Source: Alphaproteobacteria bacterium | GTDB taxonomy: Bacteria; Pseudomonadota; Alphaproteobacteria; UBA7985; JAUIBT01 | Direction: 5' to 3' | Assembly: GCA_030432195.1 (NCBI GenBank) | Contig: JAUIHE010000017.1 | Location: forward strand, 1-33,354 | DNA: 33,354 bases | Part shown: in pieces, positions 32,550 through 33,354 of the stretch | How the letters are laid out: each line of letters begins with the position of its first letter | How positions within the stretch are numbered: the first letter of the stretch is position 1 | Position numbers and translations under genes: made by a program | The notes under the pieces: model-generated | Told to the model about the DNA's origin: nothing | Databases searched by the model: none | What the model saw: only the letters and a program-made list of their open reading frames with translations

Positions 32550-33344
32550 CTAGGCATCTGGCACTTGGTCCTCTGGTCTTGGCACTTGGCCCTCAAGCTC
32601 TGATACCGGCCCAGCGTCGCTTGGCTCGTCCGCCTCGGTGTCGTCGGCGCTGGTTGCGACCCGGGGCTTGAGCGGTGGTGGTGCCCAGGCACGCAGGTGG
32701 TAGACTGCCGTGGAATAAAATTCTGGCACCAACTTCTCCAAGTCTTCGATGAAGGTTCGCCGCCCCGCAAAGCGCTGACCGTTGGAGAGCAACATAAAGA
32801 TCTCGAAAGAATGGGGAGCGAGGTTTTCATTTTCGCATTGTATTCGTTCTGGCGCTTCACGGAGTTCTTTTATTGAAGCAGCCGTGGGTTGAGCACGGCC
32901 TGGCCAATGGGCCCGTACATAGAGATTGTCATGGTCTTTCTTGAGCATTCGCAACAGCCAGTTGACCCGTGATTTGGTCTTAACTTTGTCGGTCGGCGCC
33001 CTGAGCCCAATTGATGCACACAAGGTACGTCGCGCCAAGTCAGCGGTTACCTCAAGATCTCCTGCAGCGTTTGGAATCCGGTATTTTGTGGCAAGCTGCT
33101 GGTTGTCCACCAGCCGAGTGATCCCATCCTTCAAGCGTGCCTTCGGGTCGTCCCGATGGCGCCGTTCAATGACTGTCGTGACGTTGTGCCCGACCAGGCT
33201 GCTCAGTTGCAGACATAGATCTTTTTCGAGACTGTCAGATATTTTGTGCCTGACGCGTATTTTTAGGCCAATGGGAAGCGGTCTTCGAACATGATAGCGA
33301 GCTGAGATCTGACAGCGTGCCATTCGCGTACTGATCGCTTCCAT
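32550..33344 (-). CDS. Unrecognised protein, possibly 5'-truncated by the window edge
   Basis: A 264-residue frame that I cannot assign. It has a charged first half (SLEKDLCLQLSSLVGHNVTTVIERRHRDD), a segment LARRTLCASIGLRAPTDKVKTKSRVNWLLRMLKK, then LYVRAHWPGRAQPTAASIKELREAPE, APHSFEIFMLLSNGQRFAGRRTFIEDLEKLVPEFYSTAVYHL, and an acidic proline-rich tail. There is no signal peptide or membrane segment, so it is probably cytoplasmic. The regular helical C-terminal portion and the Trp/Arg-rich motifs look like a real protein. An ATG lies at 33344 but the frame stays open to the window end (33354), so the true start may be further upstream. No ribosome-binding site is visible. Its base composition appears less GC-rich than that of neighbours. 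Confidence 0.65.
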   Translation of the reverse strand: MEAISTRMARCQISARYHVRRPLPIGLKIRVRHKISDSLEKDLCLQLSSLVGHNVTTVIERRHRDDPKARLKDGITRLVDNQQLATKYRIPNAAGDLEVTADLARRTLCASIGLRAPTDKVKTKSRVNWLLRMLKKDHDNLYVRAHWPGRAQPTAASIKELREAPERIQCENENLAPHSFEIFMLLSNGQRFAGRRTFIEDLEKLVPEFYSTAVYHLRAWAPPPLKPRVATSADDTEADEPSDAGPVSELEGQVPRPEDQVPDA

Positions 33345-33354
33345 TCGGTAGAAG

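Overview
The window looks like an ordinary chromosomal stretch of an alphaproteobacterium of moderately high GC. The order is not certain; Rhodospirillales-like is a guess. The grounds are an Fe-type SOD, a DUF1674 (SDHAF4-like) gene beside htpX, rsmB and a heparinase II/III gene, DUF3553, and a succinylase dapD/dapE pair. All of these are familiar alphaproteobacterial families or neighbourhoods. No rRNA, CRISPR, transposase, integrase or phage gene was seen. There is one tRNA, tRNA-Glu(TTC).

Layout. 1-1.3 kb: a small lipoprotein and sodB (minus). 1.5-4.8 kb: an AEC permease, a TSUP permease and L-serine dehydratase (plus). 5.0-6.8 kb: a secreted SH3 protein with a His/Tyr/Gly-rich tail (minus) and an outer-membrane beta-barrel candidate (plus). 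6.9-12.4 kb: an SDHAF4-like gene (minus) diverging from htpX, an rsmB-like rRNA methyltransferase with a long disordered N-terminus, a terminator, and a heparinase II/III protein. 12.4-13.9 kb: a 16-bp tandem array directly upstream of an EamA/DMT permease. 14.2-15.9 kb: an unpartnered NuoE-NuoF fusion (minus). 16.1-20.8 kb: a compact minus-strand run dapD, dapE, membrane protein, GNAT, DUF3553, YHYH protein. 21.1-24.5 kb: a 1139-residue hybrid histidine kinase with no response regulator next to it. 24.6-29.9 kb: a glyoxalase-fold dioxygenase, an atypical SDR, a TPR exoprotein, a DUF2330 protein and cobO. 30-32.4 kb: a DUF4344 metallopeptidase, tRNA-Glu with its terminator, and an L,D-transpeptidase. 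32.5 kb to the end: an unrecognised protein that may run off the right edge.

Functional themes are housekeeping: oxidative defence, serine breakdown and export, membrane and periplasm quality control (HtpX, L,D-transpeptidase, SH3, TPR), rRNA modification, lysine/meso-DAP synthesis and cobalamin adenosylation. The most distinctive property is the number of short tandem-repeat arrays (12-16 bp units), both inside genes (RsmB, heparinase, kinase, L,D-transpeptidase) and between genes (12827-12930, 14079-14134). I found no convincing new multi-gene system. The best leads are the 16-bp array abutting the ribosome-binding site of the EamA gene, the RPRSD-repeat extension of RsmB, and the unknown protein at the right edge.
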